A DNA stretch of 6,092 bases. Source: Gemmatimonadota bacterium (lineage in GTDB: Bacteria > Gemmatimonadota > Gemmatimonadetes > Longimicrobiales > Gaopeijiaceae). Position 1 is the stretch's first letter, and each line of letters opens with the position of its first letter. Under the pieces are notes generated by a model. That model was given only the letters and a program-made list of their open reading frames with translations. It did no database searches and was not told where the DNA came from. Both the position numbers and the translations under genes were made by a program. Of this stretch, positions 5,605 to 6,092 are shown one piece after another. The stretch covers positions 1 through 6,092 of the forward strand of contig JAPOOQ010000546.1 of assembly GCA_026713345.1 (NCBI GenBank). Direction: 5' to 3'.

Positions 5605-6092
5605 CAGCCTGAGCCGCCACATCCGGTACTGCGGGATCCCTTCTTCGTTATAGACGGCCAGCCAGCCGGGTGCGAACAGCTTCCCCCAACCGCCCAGCAA
5701 ATCGTAGTCGAGCACCTGCGACACGAGGACGCGGCCTGATTCGAGGTCCAGCACCTCGATGACGCCTTCCGTCGACCCGGGGCCGTACATCCAGGGACCC
5801 CTCTCGGGGTGGGCGTCGGGGGGGGTTCGCTCCAGGTGGTCCTCCCAATCCGGTGCAGGGCGGACGATGAGCACCCACAGCCTGCCCGACTCGTCCACAT
5901 GCATGGCGCGCGTGCCGGTCGGCGGTGGCAGGCCGGGCCGGGCGGAATGGCTGTAGCTCTGACCGTCGGGCAACCAGTCGGCACTGCGCACAAGTGTTTC
6001 CATCCGCTTGCCCGTTGCCGGATCCCAGCGGTCGATTCGATAGCTCGTCAGGTGAAGGGAGAGCAACGACCCGTCGGGTGCCACGGCCATGA
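5590..6092 (-). CDS. Beta-propeller-like protein, C-terminal part (5' end beyond window)
   Basis: At least 166 residues, open to the right edge. The Met codon at 6090-6088 lies in the middle of a blade-like motif (MAVAPDGSLLSL), so it is probably internal, not the start. Numbered from that Met, blade-style repeats are visible: APDGSLLSLHLTSYRIDRWD (residues 4-23), VDESGRLWVLIV (65-76) and IEVLDLESGRVLVSQVLD (111-128). The last segment is PQYRMWRLRLEGLE. The pattern resembles the six-bladed beta-propeller (NHL/SMP-30-like) secreted proteins that are abundant in Gemmatimonadota. No catalytic residues can be assigned. It ends tail-to-tail with the receptor gene, 30 bases away. A run of eight Gs on the plus strand (5818-5825) lies inside it, and the frame stays open across the run. 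The family call is moderate; the full N-terminal part would be needed to count the blades. Confidence 0.72.
   Translation of the reverse strand, partial: MAVAPDGSLLSLHLTSYRIDRWDPATGKRMETLVRSADWLPDGQSYSHSARPGLPPPTGTRAMHVDESGRLWVLIVRPAPDWEDHLERTPPDAHPERGPWMYGPGSTEGVIEVLDLESGRVLVSQVLDYDLLGGWGKLFAPGWLAVYNEEGIPQYRMWRLRLEGLE

Noticed and set aside
3762..5612. Long plus-strand open frame (616 codons) in another frame of the receptor gene
   Set aside because: The product is an Arg/Pro/Ala-rich low-complexity sequence, as expected from a shifted frame of high-GC codons. The receptor frame has clear family motifs over the same span.

Overview
The window is GC-rich, densely coding DNA from a Gram-negative bacterium. 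It encodes a full-length TonB-dependent outer-membrane receptor and exported proteins with classical signal peptides. The receptor's style (an N-terminal carboxypeptidase-regulatory-like domain, then plug and barrel), a beta-propeller protein beside it and the codon usage resemble Gemmatimonadota, possibly the sponge-associated Palauibacter-type lineages. That placement is a recollection of gene style, not a computed assignment. No rRNA, tRNA, CRISPR array, insertion sequence or phage gene was seen.

Layout from left to right: (1) the last 48 codons of an unidentified plus-strand gene (to 149); (2) a short plus-strand reading frame with the C-terminal half of a rhodanese domain (174-428), which lacks the normal N-terminal half; (3) a minus-strand gene (2538 to 412), tail-to-tail with the rhodanese frame and overlapping it by 17 bases, for an exported 708-residue protein built from two tandem copies of one six-cysteine module; (4) a 315-base divergent intergenic region (2539-2853) with ribosome binding sites at both ends, a promoter candidate, a CRP/FNR-like palindrome and a hairpin; (5) a plus-strand TonB-dependent receptor of 901 residues (2854-5559); (6) a 30-base convergent gap spanned by an inverted repeat; (7) the C-terminal part of a minus-strand beta-propeller-like protein that runs off the right edge.

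The double-module protein and the receptor are divergently transcribed from one intergenic region, so they could be co-regulated, and both are exported. Nothing in the sequence proves that they act together. No SusD-like lipoprotein, TonB/ExbB/ExbD or catabolic enzyme is present, so the receptor's substrate cannot be named. No complete new system can be demonstrated here. The most distinctive items are the duplicated six-cysteine protein and the TGTCA-N6-TGACA palindrome at the receptor promoter.
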